DNA of 46,524 nucleotides from DAMBHY01 sp032068765 (GCA_032068765.1 DAMBHY010000017.1:1-46524), one strand, 5' to 3'; shown: positions 1 to 9,284, counted from the first letter of the stretch. Notes: generated by a model from the letters alone, not told the origin. Numbers and translations: made by a program.

Positions 1-66
1 AAAATAAAGTATTTTTGTCTATAAACCTGTAACGGTTATTTAGGACTAGTCAATGTGATAATAATA

Positions 67-1092
67 TTATTTTTCGATAGAAAGCAATTCTACATCGAAG
101 ATGAGGTTTGAATATGGTCTGATTGGACCTCTGTCTTGACCACCGTAAGCCAAGTTGTAAGGAATATACAATCTCCATTTAGAGCCGACAGGCATCAATT
201 TTAGAGCTTCTGTCCATCCTGGGATTACTTGATTTACACCAAATACATCCGGTTCTTTGCGGTCAACAGAACTGTCAAATACTGTGCCGTTAACCAAAGT
301 GCCATGATAATGTACTTTCACTTTGTCTGTTTCAGTTGGTTTTGGTCCGTTACCTGTTTTAATGATTTGGTATTGCAAACCGCTTGGCAATGTTACTACG
401 CCCGGTTTTTTTGCATTATCAGCCATGAATTTTTCTGCAGCAGCAATCGTGTCTTTGTATTGCGCTTTCATTGCTTCTTCTTGTTTAGCTTGTGCTGCCA
501 TTTGTCCTGATTGGATTTTTTGTTGGATAAGTGCGTTAGCTGCTTCTTTATCCATTGACAGTTTACCATTTTTCAATGTTGCTACTAAACCTGCGATAAG
601 TTGGTTGTTGTTGACCTTCTTAGTAGTGTCGTCAGCAAAAATCATTGAATTGAACTGAGGAAGCATTTGTTGGCTGATTTGTTGACCGATAGTCAAACCT
701 TGGATGTAAGCAGATTTTTCTTTTCCTGATTTAAGCGCTTCTTTCAAACCTTTGATAAATTCATTCAGTTTTGGACCATTCTTTTTGTTAAGTCCATCCA
801 ATTTGGTTTGTTTTTCTTTTTCTAATTGTGCTTTTTGAGCGGCATCTGTTGCAGAGGCTATTTTGCTTGCATATTCCATTTCAATATTGGTTGCACTTTC
901 GATAATGCCCATTTGCTCCAAATATTGTACCAATCCTTGGTCTGCAAGACTCACACCATAGGCATAAGAAACACTGTCAACGGTGCCTTTCAAGTTGGCA
1001 GAAGAGCTGCTGCCTCCTGCTTTATTACATGAGGTGAATGCTATTGCTACGAAAGCCAATAGACTTATCAATAATAAACTTTTTCTTTTCAT
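67..1092 (-). CDS. FKBP-type peptidyl-prolyl isomerase, lipoprotein
   Basis: Predicted envelope-anchored prolyl cis-trans isomerase. A type II signal peptide ends in the lipobox FTSC, with the lipidated Cys near residue 22. Next comes a helical FKBP_N dimerisation region (about 40-215, starting SYAYGVSLAD) and a C-terminal FKBP domain (about 230-341) with VHYHGTLVNGTVFDSS, VIPGWTEALKLMPVG and LAYGG. At 341 residues it is longer than most Mip/FkpA proteins because the helical part carries extra Lys/Glu/Gln-rich sequence. It follows the cytosolic FKBP gene after 19 nt and was probably transcribed with it. Both C-termini end in the same IEK tripeptide, so the two are paralogues. Family call sure; clients unknown. 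Confidence 0.93.
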   Translation of the reverse strand: MKRKSLLLISLLAFVAIAFTSCNKAGGSSSSANLKGTVDSVSYAYGVSLADQGLVQYLEQMGIIESATNIEMEYASKIASATDAAQKAQLEKEKQTKLDGLNKKNGPKLNEFIKGLKEALKSGKEKSAYIQGLTIGQQISQQMLPQFNSMIFADDTTKKVNNNQLIAGLVATLKNGKLSMDKEAANALIQQKIQSGQMAAQAKQEEAMKAQYKDTIAAAEKFMADNAKKPGVVTLPSGLQYQIIKTGNGPKPTETDKVKVHYHGTLVNGTVFDSSVDRKEPDVFGVNQVIPGWTEALKLMPVGSKWRLYIPYNLAYGGQDRGPIRPYSNLIFDVELLSIEK

Positions 1093-1111
1093 ATTTATAA
1101 GTATTAAAAAA

Positions 1112-1699
1112 TTATTTTTCTATTCCTAATAGTTCTACATCAAAAATGAGTGCAGAGTTTGGTTCGATGGAACTTCCCGCTCCTTGTGGACCATAAGCCA
1201 ATTCAGAAGGGATAAATAATCTCCATTTAGAACCAACAGGCATCAATTGCAATGCTTCCACCCATCCTTTGATAACTTGATTGACACCAAATACGGCAGG
1301 TTGTCCGCGTTGTACGGAACTGTCGAACACGCGGCCGTCGGTCAACATACCGTGGTAATGACATTTTACGCGATCGTTGGCCTTTGGTTTTTCGCCATTT
1401 CCTTCTTGCAAAATTTGATATTGAAGACCACTTGGCAATGCAACTACGCCTTCTTTTTGTTTGTTATCTTCGAGGAATCTGCGTCCTTCTTCTAAATTTT
1501 TATCTAACATTTCGCCTTGTTTTTTACTGAAATATTCTTGAATTAATTGATTGGCTTCTTCTCCTGAAATTGCCGGAGCTTGATTCTGCATTATAGCCGA
1601 AAATGCTTCGACAAATGAGTTTACTTCAATTTCTTTTAAGCCCGATTGCATCAAATTTGATGCCATGCTCATTCCTAGAGCGTAACTTAATTTATCCAC
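1112..1699 (-). CDS. FKBP-type peptidyl-prolyl isomerase, cytosolic
   Basis: A 195-residue FKBP with no signal peptide. It starts directly at the conserved FKBP_N motif (DKLSYALGMSM), then has a short helical domain (to about 85) and a C-terminal FKBP domain with CHYHGMLTDGRVFDSS, VIKGWVEALQLMPVG and LAYGP. The start is a GTG; an in-frame TAA lies 15 nt upstream, so no earlier start is possible. It is the first gene of a two-gene unit with the lipoprotein FKBP. A TATTTTTG -7 element lies about 35 nt upstream. Likely a cytosolic prolyl isomerase/chaperone; the secreted/cytosolic split within one operon is inferred from the N-termini. Confidence 0.92.
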   Translation of the reverse strand: MDKLSYALGMSMASNLMQSGLKEIEVNSFVEAFSAIMQNQAPAISGEEANQLIQEYFSKKQGEMLDKNLEEGRRFLEDNKQKEGVVALPSGLQYQILQEGNGEKPKANDRVKCHYHGMLTDGRVFDSSVQRGQPAVFGVNQVIKGWVEALQLMPVGSKWRLFIPSELAYGPQGAGSSIEPNSALIFDVELLGIEK

Positions 1700-1733
1700 T
1701 ATGTGTATATCGCTTTAATTGTTAAATTCGGTG

Positions 1734-1741
1734 CAAAAATA
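1734..1741 (-). promoter_or_regulatory. -7 promoter element for the FKBP pair
   Basis: On the minus strand this reads TATTTTTG, an exact match to the Bacteroidetes -7 consensus TAnnTTTG, 35 nt before the GTG start. No clear -33 TTTG is seen at the usual 19-20 nt spacing. Confidence 0.5.
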
Positions 1742-1933
1742 CAATATTAATATGAATTATAATGCTAACAGTATGAAAAATACGATATTTGTGTTTTATT
1801 AAATGTTTGAAGTTTGTTGTTTGAAGTTCAATGTTGCGCGTTACGTGTTTCGGGTTTTGAGATTCTTTGTTGTTCTTGACTCTACACGTCACTTCGTAAT
1901 CTCGTAACTTCATAACTTTTAATATTATTCTCT

Positions 1934-2623
1934 ATGAAAAAGAAATTAGTAGTTTTAAACGGAGCAGGGATGAGTGCCGAAAGTGGTATTTCCACCTTCA
2001 GGGATTCTGATGGTTTGTGGGAAAAATATCGCATTGAGGATGTGGCTACGCCGGAAGGTTTTGTCCGAAATCCTGAAATGGTGCTTGAGTTTTATAATCA
2101 ACGCCGCAGGGAATTGCTGAGTTGTGAGCCCAATGAAGGACATTTGCAACTGGCAGAATTGGAAAAAGAATACGATGTAACTATTATTACACAAAACATA
2201 GATAATCTCCACGAAAGGGCCGGCAGCACACACATCATTCATCTGCATGGAGAATTGATGAACGCACGTTCCTCTTGTGATGAAACGTTGCTTTATCCGT
2301 TGTCAAAAGAAAAGTGCGATATAAAGATAGGTGACTTATGCGAGAAAGGTTCGCAATTGCGCCCAGATGTAGTATGGTTTGGTGAGGCTGTGCCTAAAAT
2401 TCAGGATGCATCAAAGGAAGTGGAAAAAGCAGATATTTTGTTGATAATCGGCACATCGCTCAATGTCTATCCCGCGGCAGGTTTATTGCATTATGCGCCT
2501 TCATCCACACCCGTATATTTGATTGACCCCAAAGAGGTAAAAGTGAATAGACCTGGCGTCATACATATCAATAAAGGTGCATCTGAGGGCATGAGGGAGT
2601 TTAGGAAGATGATAAATGTTTAA
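1934..2623 (+). CDS. Sir2-family NAD-dependent protein deacylase (class III-like)
   Basis: A 229-residue sirtuin that uses NAD+ to remove acyl groups from lysine. Visible motifs: the NAD-binding GAGMSAESGISTFR (about 10-23), TQNIDNLHERAGS, the catalytic-His motif HLHGE (His about 105), PDVVWFGEAVP and GTSLNVYPAAGL. Tyr54 and Arg57 in FYNQR match the Y-x-x-R pair of SIRT5/CobB class III enzymes that bind succinyl or malonyl groups. The segment that usually carries two CxxC zinc pairs has only three scattered cysteines, so the structural zinc is probably absent, as I recall for other Bacteroidetes sirtuins. It stands alone between the FKBP pair and mutS. Calling it cobB would be by analogy only. 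Confidence 0.93.
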   Translation: MKKKLVVLNGAGMSAESGISTFRDSDGLWEKYRIEDVATPEGFVRNPEMVLEFYNQRRRELLSCEPNEGHLQLAELEKEYDVTIITQNIDNLHERAGSTHIIHLHGELMNARSSCDETLLYPLSKEKCDIKIGDLCEKGSQLRPDVVWFGEAVPKIQDASKEVEKADILLIIGTSLNVYPAAGLLHYAPSSTPVYLIDPKEVKVNRPGVIHINKGASEGMREFRKMINV

Positions 2624-2691
2624 TGTTTTGGCGTTCGATGTTTATTGTTTTATAGGTGTGGGCTCTTTGCACTTGATTCTTAATTTTCCTG

Positions 2692-2708
2692 TATATTTCG
2701 CAAATATA
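2692..2708. repeat. short AT-rich inverted repeat between sir2 and mutS
   Basis: TATATTT-CGC-AAATATA, a 7-bp perfect inverted repeat about 75 bp before the mutS -7 element. It could be an operator or chance in AT-rich DNA. Confidence 0.3.
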
Positions 2709-2781
2709 AATCAGTACGTCGATATTAGCACATTACCAGATTAACTAATTATTTTCATTTCTCAAAAAATATACTTTTTAG

Positions 2782-2789
2782 TACCTTTG
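2782..2789 (+). promoter_or_regulatory. -7 promoter element for mutS-tdk
   Basis: TACCTTTG matches TAnnTTTG exactly and lies 35 nt before the mutS GTG start. No convincing -33 partner was seen. Confidence 0.5.
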
Positions 2790-2823
2790 TTTTCTTGAAA
2801 AAACTAAAAAGAAAAGATATCCT

Positions 2824-5439
2824 GTGGCAAAACAAGTAGTAGAAACGCCTTTGATGAAACAATATTTCGAAATAAAAAAACAGCATCCCGATGCGGTTTT
2901 ATTATTTCGTGTGGGCGACTTTTACGAGACTTTTTCTGATGACGCGATTATCGCTTCAGAAATTCTGGGTATCACCCTTACACGCCGTGCAAATGGTTCT
3001 GCCCAACACGTGGAGCTTGCAGGATTTCCTCATCATGCGCTCGATACATATCTCCCAAAATTGGTTCGTGCCGGAAAAAGAGTCGCTATCTGCGACCAGC
3101 TGGAAGATCCAAAGCTTACTAAGAAAATTGTAAAAAGAGGCATCACCGAACTTGTTACTCCCGGTGTTTCGATCAATGATAACATTCTAGAAAATAAGGA
3201 AAATAATTTCTTATGTGCCCTATATACTGGCAATGGTAAGCAGTACGGATTTTCTCTGCTGGATATTTCTACAGGAGAATTTTTGGTGACTGAAGGGGTC
3301 AAAAACGATATAGACAAACTACTTTCCAACTTTGCACCAAAAGAAATATTGATAGAACGCGGCTCGAAAAAGAAATTTGAAGAACTTTTTGGTGCTTCTT
3401 ATTTTATTTTTGAGTTGGATGACTGGATATTTACCGAAAGCGCAGCCAAAGATAGACTGCTCAAACATTTTCATACTAAGAATCTAAAGGGGTTTGGAGT
3501 AGAAAATCTCGAACTTGGAACCATCGCAGCAGGAGCCATTCTGCATTATTTAGATAATACCCATCACCATAATATCAGCCACATTGTTTCTTTGAAGCGC
3601 ATAGAGGAAGACCGTTTTATGCGTCTTGATAAATTTACGGTGCGCAGTCTTGAACTGGTGAATACAATGAACGAAGGCGGAAAGTCGCTTCTGGATATTT
3701 TGGATAAAACGATGTCTCCGATGGGTTCCCGAATGCTGCGCCGCTGGCTTGTATTTCCATTAAAAGAATTGAAGCCTATTGAAGCACGGCTAAATATTGT
3801 GGAGAATTTCTTTCGCGATTTGTCACTGAAAGAAATTCTTGAACAGAATTTGTCACGCATAGGTGATTTGGAAAGGATTCTTTCCAAAGCCGCTGCTGGA
3901 AGAATTTCACCGCGTGAAGTGGGTCAGTTGAAAGTGGCATTAACTGCTATAGAACCTATCAAAGAAGCTTTCTTGGCAAGTGACAGTGACAACCTCAAGG
4001 AGATGGGCGAAAAACTTAATCCCTGTCCATTGATTCGTCAACGAATAGAAAAAGAAATAATAGATGAACCGCCCACTCTTCTTAATAAAGGAGGATTTAT
4101 CCGACAAGGAGTGGATGAAGAGTTGGACGAATTGCGCAGCATTGCGTACGCCGGAAAAGATTATCTGTTGAAAATTCAGCAGAGTGAAAGCGAAAAAACA
4201 GGTATCCCTTCGTTGAAAATAGCATTTAATAATGTGTTCGGATATTATATTGAAGTACGCAATACATATAAGGATAAAGTACCCGATGTGTGGATTCGTA
4301 AACAGACGTTGGTAAATGCTGAAAGATATATTACCGAGGAACTGAAAGAATACGAAGAAAAGATTTTAGGTGCGGAGGAAAAAATAGTATCAATTGAAAA
4401 TAAGATTTACAACGCGCTTGTCGCGAGTTTGATTGAATATATCCCTACTATACAAATTAACGCGCATATTATCGCAACCATTGACAGTCTGCTTTCTTTC
4501 GCCAAAGTTTCGGAAGAAAATCATTACGTTCGTCCGCGTGTGACAGAAGATAATATTCTGGACATCAAAAACGGACGCCATCCGGTGATTGAAAAGCAAC
4601 TTCCGCTCGATGAGCCCTACATTGCCAATGATGTTTTCTTAGATAATGATTCTCAGCAAATCATCATGATTACTGGGCCAAATATGGCTGGAAAATCCGC
4701 TTTGCTCAGACAGACGGCTTTGATTGTGATAATGACTCAAATAGGATGTTTTGTGCCCGCTGATTCTGCTACTATATCTATCGTAGATAAAGTCTTTACA
4801 CGTGTAGGTGCATCGGATAATATTTCGGTGGGAGAATCTACATTTATGGTAGAAATGAATGAAGCCGCCAACATTCTCAATAACTTATCGGACAAAAGTC
4901 TGGTGCTTTTTGATGAATTAGGTCGAGGAACAAGCACTTATGATGGTATTTCTATTGCATGGTCCATTGTAGAATACATTCACGAACATCCTAAAGCACG
5001 AGCTAAAACACTTTTTGCCACGCATTATCACGAGCTCAACGAAATGTCTAAAACCTTTAAACGGATTAAGAATTACAATGTGTTGGTAAAGGAAGTTGAC
5101 AATAATATCATATTTCTGCGGAAATTGGTTCCTGGTGGCAGCGAACATAGCTTTGGTATACATGTTGCGCGTCTTGCGGGAATGCCAAACAGCATTACAA
5201 AGCGTGCCGATACGCTTCTGAAAGAAATGGAAACTGCCAATCGGAAACAGGGACTGGGTAAACCATTGGGAGATATGGCTGAAAAAAGAGAAGGTTTCCA
5301 ACTCAGTTTCTTTCAGTTGGACGACCCTATATTAACCCAGATACGCGATGAAATCCTAAATACGGATGTAAATAATCTGACTCCCATTGAAGCTCTCAAT
5401 AAACTTAACGACATCAAGAAAATCGTGAAGGGAAAATAA
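2824..5439 (+). CDS. mutS: DNA mismatch repair protein MutS
   Basis: Full-length MutS (871 residues), the mismatch sensor that recruits MutL. The N-terminal mismatch-binding domain has the F-x-E motif (Phe33, Glu35 in DFYETF). The connector, lever and clamp domains follow. The ATPase core has Walker A GPNMAGKS (618-625), Walker B DELGRGTS (from Asp697) and THYHEL. The start is GTG, giving MAKQVVETPLMKQYFEIK, which fits family N-termini. It is followed 26 nt later by tdk, so the two are probably co-transcribed. Confidence 0.98.
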   Translation: MAKQVVETPLMKQYFEIKKQHPDAVLLFRVGDFYETFSDDAIIASEILGITLTRRANGSAQHVELAGFPHHALDTYLPKLVRAGKRVAICDQLEDPKLTKKIVKRGITELVTPGVSINDNILENKENNFLCALYTGNGKQYGFSLLDISTGEFLVTEGVKNDIDKLLSNFAPKEILIERGSKKKFEELFGASYFIFELDDWIFTESAAKDRLLKHFHTKNLKGFGVENLELGTIAAGAILHYLDNTHHHNISHIVSLKRIEEDRFMRLDKFTVRSLELVNTMNEGGKSLLDILDKTMSPMGSRMLRRWLVFPLKELKPIEARLNIVENFFRDLSLKEILEQNLSRIGDLERILSKAAAGRISPREVGQLKVALTAIEPIKEAFLASDSDNLKEMGEKLNPCPLIRQRIEKEIIDEPPTLLNKGGFIRQGVDEELDELRSIAYAGKDYLLKIQQSESEKTGIPSLKIAFNNVFGYYIEVRNTYKDKVPDVWIRKQTLVNAERYITEELKEYEEKILGAEEKIVSIENKIYNALVASLIEYIPTIQINAHIIATIDSLLSFAKVSEENHYVRPRVTEDNILDIKNGRHPVIEKQLPLDEPYIANDVFLDNDSQQIIMITGPNMAGKSALLRQTALIVIMTQIGCFVPADSATISIVDKVFTRVGASDNISVGESTFMVEMNEAANILNNLSDKSLVLFDELGRGTSTYDGISIAWSIVEYIHEHPKARAKTLFATHYHELNEMSKTFKRIKNYNVLVKEVDNNIIFLRKLVPGGSEHSFGIHVARLAGMPNSITKRADTLLKEMETANRKQGLGKPLGDMAEKREGFQLSFFQLDDPILTQIRDEILNTDVNNLTPIEALNKLNDIKKIVKGK

Positions 5440-5465
5440 CCCCAATTTATTATTAAGCAAATTAA

Positions 5466-6044
5466 ATGTACAACGAGAATATACTAAATGAAACCCAGCC
5501 CGCTGGCCGGATAGAAGTTATCTGCGGCTCCATGTTTTCAGGAAAAACGGAAGAATTGCTACGCAGATTACGACGCGCCAATTTTGCTAAACAAAGAGTT
5601 GAAATATTTAAACCTGTTATCGACAATAGATACTCCGAAGATGAAGTGGTTTCTCACGATAAAAATTCCATTATCTCCACACCAGTAGAAAATTCTTCAA
5701 ATATTTTGCTACTTTCGTCCGATGTGCAGGTGGTAGGAATTGATGAAGCGCAATTTTTTGATGATAATCTGGTGAATGTTTGCCAGCAACTTGCCGACCA
5801 GGGAGTGAGAGTAATTGTAGCGGGTTTGGATATGGATTTCAAGCGCGTGCCTTTTGGGCCGATGCCGGCACTTTGTTCAATAGCGGATGACGTTACAAAA
5901 GTGCATGCGATTTGTGTTGAGTGCGGACGTTTAGCAAACTATTCTTACCGTATTGTGGAAAATGACAAGCAGGTTCTGCTGGGTGAGATGCAAATGTATA
6001 AACCTCTATGCCGAACTTGTTATAATAAGGAAATGAGTAAATAA
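5466..6044 (+). CDS. tdk: thymidine kinase (type II)
   Basis: Phosphorylates thymidine to dTMP in pyrimidine salvage. The 192-residue protein has Walker A GSMFSGKT (21-28), the DEAQFF Walker B-like motif, and a C-terminal zinc site from two CxxC pairs (CVEC and CRTC). These are hallmarks of tetrameric bacterial type II thymidine kinases. It lies 26 nt after mutS and ends just before a clear intrinsic terminator. Confidence 0.97.
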   Translation: MYNENILNETQPAGRIEVICGSMFSGKTEELLRRLRRANFAKQRVEIFKPVIDNRYSEDEVVSHDKNSIISTPVENSSNILLLSSDVQVVGIDEAQFFDDNLVNVCQQLADQGVRVIVAGLDMDFKRVPFGPMPALCSIADDVTKVHAICVECGRLANYSYRIVENDKQVLLGEMQMYKPLCRTCYNKEMSK

Positions 6045-6071
6045 CCATATACTGAATAAATATAAAAATAG

Positions 6072-6100
6072 AAAAACGGGTTATCAATATCCGTTTTTTT
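6072..6100 (+). terminator. intrinsic terminator after tdk
   Basis: Stem AAAAACGG / CCGTTTTT with an 11-nt loop, running into a T-tract. It sits 28 nt past the tdk stop and ends the mutS-tdk unit. Confidence 0.8.
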
Positions 6101-6117
6101 AGCAAATGGAAATTGTA

Positions 6118-6125
6118 TAAATTTG
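6118..6125 (+). promoter_or_regulatory. -7 element placed almost on the helicase start codon
   Basis: TAAATTTG matches TAnnTTTG exactly. Its last base is only 4 nt before the ATG at 6130, so a transcript from it would be leaderless or nearly so. An in-frame TAA at 6118-6120 rules out an upstream start. Confidence 0.4.
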
Positions 6126-6129
6126 TTGT

Positions 6130-8454
6130 ATGCAAACCAACAAAAACGAAAATCTATCCCAGCTTTTGTCCCAACTCAATGAACCTCAGCGGCAAGCCGT
6201 GGAGTTCTGTCATAGCCCATCCCTCGTCATTGCAGGAGCGGGTTCGGGAAAAACGCGTGTGTTGACATATAAGATTGCTTTTCTATTGGAACAAGGACTT
6301 CCTCCTTACTATATATTGGCACTTACGTTTACCAATAAGGCAGCGCGGGAAATGAAATCGCGTATTGCCGATTTAGTCGGTTTCAAAAAAGCGCGTCAGT
6401 TGTGGATGGGTACTTTTCACGCTATCTTTTCACGCATTTTGCGCAATGAGGCGGAAGCCATTGGTTTTCAACCTAATTTTACGATATTCGACAGTTCAGA
6501 TTCAACCAATTTGATAAAGCTAATTATCAAAGATATGAATCTGGATGATAAAATATATAAACCGTCAGGCGTTCATCATACTATTTCGCGTGCGAAAAAC
6601 AGTTTGATTACTGCGCAGATGTATCTACAAAACAGCGAAATACAGCAATACGATTTGATGGCAAAACGGCCGATGTTGGGCGAAATCTACCAGCGTTATC
6701 AAAACCGTATGCGTGCCGGCAACAGTATGGACTTTGACGACTTGCTGATGCACACGAATATCTTGTTTAGAGACCATCCCGAAATTTTGGAGAAATATCA
6801 AAACCAATTTCAGTATATTCTAGTGGACGAATATCAGGATACAAATTTCGCTCAGCACCTTATCGTAAAGAAACTGGCGGAAAAGCATCACCGTGTGTGT
6901 GTGGTTGGGGATGATGCACAAAGTATCTACTCATTCCGGGGTGCGAATATCGATAATATTCTCAAATTCAAATCAAGTTTTCCCGAAGCAGAAACATTCA
7001 AGCTTGAACAAAATTACCGTTCTACCAAAAATATAGTAAACGCGGCTAATAGTCTTATCAAAAATAACAAGGAGCAGATTTTTAAGAATGTTTTCTCCGA
7101 AAATGATGAAGGGGAAAAGATAGAATTGCTCAGCGCGTTTTCCGACTTTGAAGAAGGTTTGCTGGTTTCCAATAAAATTGCGCGAATGCGATTGGAGCAG
7201 CATGCATCTTATGGTGATTTCGCAATTTTGTATCGCACCAATGCTCAGTCGCGCATTTTTGAAGAGGCATTGCGAAAGAAGAATATTCCTTACCGCATTT
7301 ATGGTGGACTTTCATTTTACCAGCGGAAAGAAATCAAGGATATTATCAGCTATTTTAGGATGATTGTGAATCCTGCAGATGAGGAGGCGTTTCGGAGAAT
7401 TATCAATTATCCGACGCGCGGAATAGGAGATGTAACGGTACAAAAGATAACATATGCAGCACAGAGACATCAGGTAAGTCTTTGGGAAATTGCTTCCAGG
7501 CCTTTATATTACAATTTGGACGTTAACTCAGGAACGGCAAAAAAAATAAGTGGATTTACGGAATTGATATCAGGTTTTATAGAAAAGAACAAGACTGAAA
7601 ACGCTTTTGATGTGGCGCAGGCTGTTATTAAAGAAAGCGGTATTGCCAAAGAATCATACGAAGACATGACGCCCGAAGGAATGAGCCGCGCACAGAATAT
7701 CCAGGAGCTGCTCAACGGCATCAACGATTTTGTCAATAGCCGCATTGAGCAAGGCATCGAAGAAATCTCTCTGGTGGATTTTCTTTCGGAGGTTTCATTG
7801 CTTACCGACCAAGATACTGATAAAGAATCTTCAGAAGAAAAAGTAACCATGATGACGATTCACGCTTCCAAAGGTTTGGAATTTAAGCATGTATTTGTTG
7901 TTGGATTGGAAGAGGATTTGTTCCCGTCTGGAATGGCGAAAAATGAACCGCGTGGATTGGAAGAAGAGCGTCGCTTGTTTTATGTAGCTATTACGCGTGC
8001 GGAAGAAACATGTACACTGACATTTGCGAAAAGTAGATTCAAAAATGGATCTATCAATGTGTCGCGAGAAAGCCGATTCCTTTCTGAAATAGACCCGCGG
8101 TTACTTTCGATGGAACGGAATACTCTCTCGGCGACTAAACCCGACGCAGCAAACGGATTTTGGGAGACGATGCGTTCGGCTTATAATGAATCTGTGCAGG
8201 AAAGACCTGCCACAAGATTTTCTGCCCCTAAACGTATCACTCCGGTGGAAAGTACGAGTTCCTCGCGGGTGAAATTGTCTGCTGAAGCAACTGAGTTGCA
8301 GGTTGGAAATATCATTGAGCACGAACGTTTCGGTAGGGGAGAGGTGGTAGAGATAGAACATTCAGGAAATGACAAGCGTGCCTTTGTTGAATTTGAATCT
8401 GCCGGGCGAAAACAGTTGTTGTTGAAGTTTGCGAAGTTTAAGATTGTGGAATAA
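6130..8454 (+). CDS. UvrD/PcrA-type 3'-5' DNA helicase
   Basis: Superfamily 1A helicase of 774 residues for nucleotide excision and mismatch repair and conflict resolution. In order: Q-motif (NEPQRQAV, about 17-24), Walker A AGAGSGKT (35-42), motif II DEYQDTN, motif III VGDDAQSIYSFRGA, motif IV QNYRST, motif V TIHASKGLEF and motif VI EERRLFYVAITRA. The last 50 residues (IIEHERFGRGEVVEIE...) match the Tudor-like tail of PcrA that contacts RNA polymerase. It follows the mutS-tdk terminator and has its own -7 element unusually close to the ATG. It converges on engB at a two-way terminator. Confidence 0.96.
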   Translation: MQTNKNENLSQLLSQLNEPQRQAVEFCHSPSLVIAGAGSGKTRVLTYKIAFLLEQGLPPYYILALTFTNKAAREMKSRIADLVGFKKARQLWMGTFHAIFSRILRNEAEAIGFQPNFTIFDSSDSTNLIKLIIKDMNLDDKIYKPSGVHHTISRAKNSLITAQMYLQNSEIQQYDLMAKRPMLGEIYQRYQNRMRAGNSMDFDDLLMHTNILFRDHPEILEKYQNQFQYILVDEYQDTNFAQHLIVKKLAEKHHRVCVVGDDAQSIYSFRGANIDNILKFKSSFPEAETFKLEQNYRSTKNIVNAANSLIKNNKEQIFKNVFSENDEGEKIELLSAFSDFEEGLLVSNKIARMRLEQHASYGDFAILYRTNAQSRIFEEALRKKNIPYRIYGGLSFYQRKEIKDIISYFRMIVNPADEEAFRRIINYPTRGIGDVTVQKITYAAQRHQVSLWEIASRPLYYNLDVNSGTAKKISGFTELISGFIEKNKTENAFDVAQAVIKESGIAKESYEDMTPEGMSRAQNIQELLNGINDFVNSRIEQGIEEISLVDFLSEVSLLTDQDTDKESSEEKVTMMTIHASKGLEFKHVFVVGLEEDLFPSGMAKNEPRGLEEERRLFYVAITRAEETCTLTFAKSRFKNGSINVSRESRFLSEIDPRLLSMERNTLSATKPDAANGFWETMRSAYNESVQERPATRFSAPKRITPVESTSSSRVKLSAEATELQVGNIIEHERFGRGEVVEIEHSGNDKRAFVEFESAGRKQLLLKFAKFKIVE

Positions 8455-8642
8455 GCTAAAAAATAAAGAGATAAAGACAAAATTCAAGAAAATAGATTAA
8501 TAGAAACGAAGCTTAATCTTCAAAGAAAAGTTGGCCATGCGAAAGCAACATCTAAAATTTTGATATGCAAAGCATCAATAAACTGATGGATATTTAAGAA
8601 GTATATGGAGTAGTAAAAACTAATAACTAAAAAGTAATAATG

Positions 8643-8677
8643 AAAATGGGAACTGATTTATTCAATTCCCATTTTTT
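8643..8677. terminator. bidirectional terminator between helicase and engB
   Basis: A perfect 10-bp stem AAAATGGGAA / TTCCCATTTT with a 13-nt loop, T-rich on both strands. It lies between two convergent genes, 189 nt past the helicase stop and 5 nt from the engB stop. The rest of 8455-8681 shows no gene or other structure. Confidence 0.8.
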
Positions 8678-8681
8678 ATAT

Positions 8682-9284
8682 TCATCCTTTCAAATCACGA
8701 TTTATTTCTTCAATATACCCCAACAACTCATCTCGCCCCTGATTTTTTTCTGAGGAAGTGATGAAAATAGGCGGCAGTTCTTCCCACGTTTCGAGGAGTT
8801 TATCTTTGTAGTTGTTGATATTCATGTGCAATTTGCCAGAACCTAACTTATCTGCTTTGGTGAAAACAATAGAGAAAGGAATTCCACTTTCTCCCAGCCA
8901 TTCCATAAATTCCACATCTATCTGTTGAGGTTCGTGGCGACAGTCAATCAATACGAAAAGATTGGTCATCTGTTCTCGCTCCAGCACATAATCTTCGATT
9001 ATCTGACGAAGTCGGTCGCGATTTTCTTTTCCGCGGCGGGCGTAACCATAACCGGGCAAATCCACCAGGTACCATTCGTTGTTAATCAAAAAGTGATTAA
9101 TGAGCATCGTCTTTCCGGGAGTGGAGGAGGTGAGCGCAAGCCCTTTTCGTTGAGTAAGCATGTTTATCAGCGAAGATTTGCCCACGTTAGAACGACCAAT
9201 GAAGGCGTATTCAGGCAAGCTGCCTTCCGGACATTTCTTGTAGTCCGTGTTGCTGATGACAAATTCGGCACTTTTTATAATCAT
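8682..9284 (-). CDS. engB: ribosome biogenesis GTPase YsxC/EngB
   Basis: Circularly conserved TRAFAC GTPase (200 residues) needed for large ribosomal subunit assembly. Motifs: G1 GRSNVGKSS, a G2 Thr in STPGKT, G3 DLPGYGYA, G4 TKAD and a G5-like TSS near the C-terminus. Length is normal. Its ATG overlaps the TGA of the upstream symporter (ATGA), implying translational coupling. It is the last gene of the HAD-symporter-engB operon. Confidence 0.97.
   Translation of the reverse strand: MIIKSAEFVISNTDYKKCPEGSLPEYAFIGRSNVGKSSLINMLTQRKGLALTSSTPGKTMLINHFLINNEWYLVDLPGYGYARRGKENRDRLRQIIEDYVLEREQMTNLFVLIDCRHEPQQIDVEFMEWLGESGIPFSIVFTKADKLGSGKLHMNINNYKDKLLETWEELPPIFITSSEKNQGRDELLGYIEEINRDLKG

Noticed and set aside
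1722..1913. 63-codon leftward frame before the sirtuin gene
   Set aside because: Low-complexity spacer, no recognisable protein features, overlaps the FKBP promoter.
8455..8642. Gene remnant between the helicase and engB
   Set aside because: AT-rich with frequent stops in all frames and no recognisable motif.
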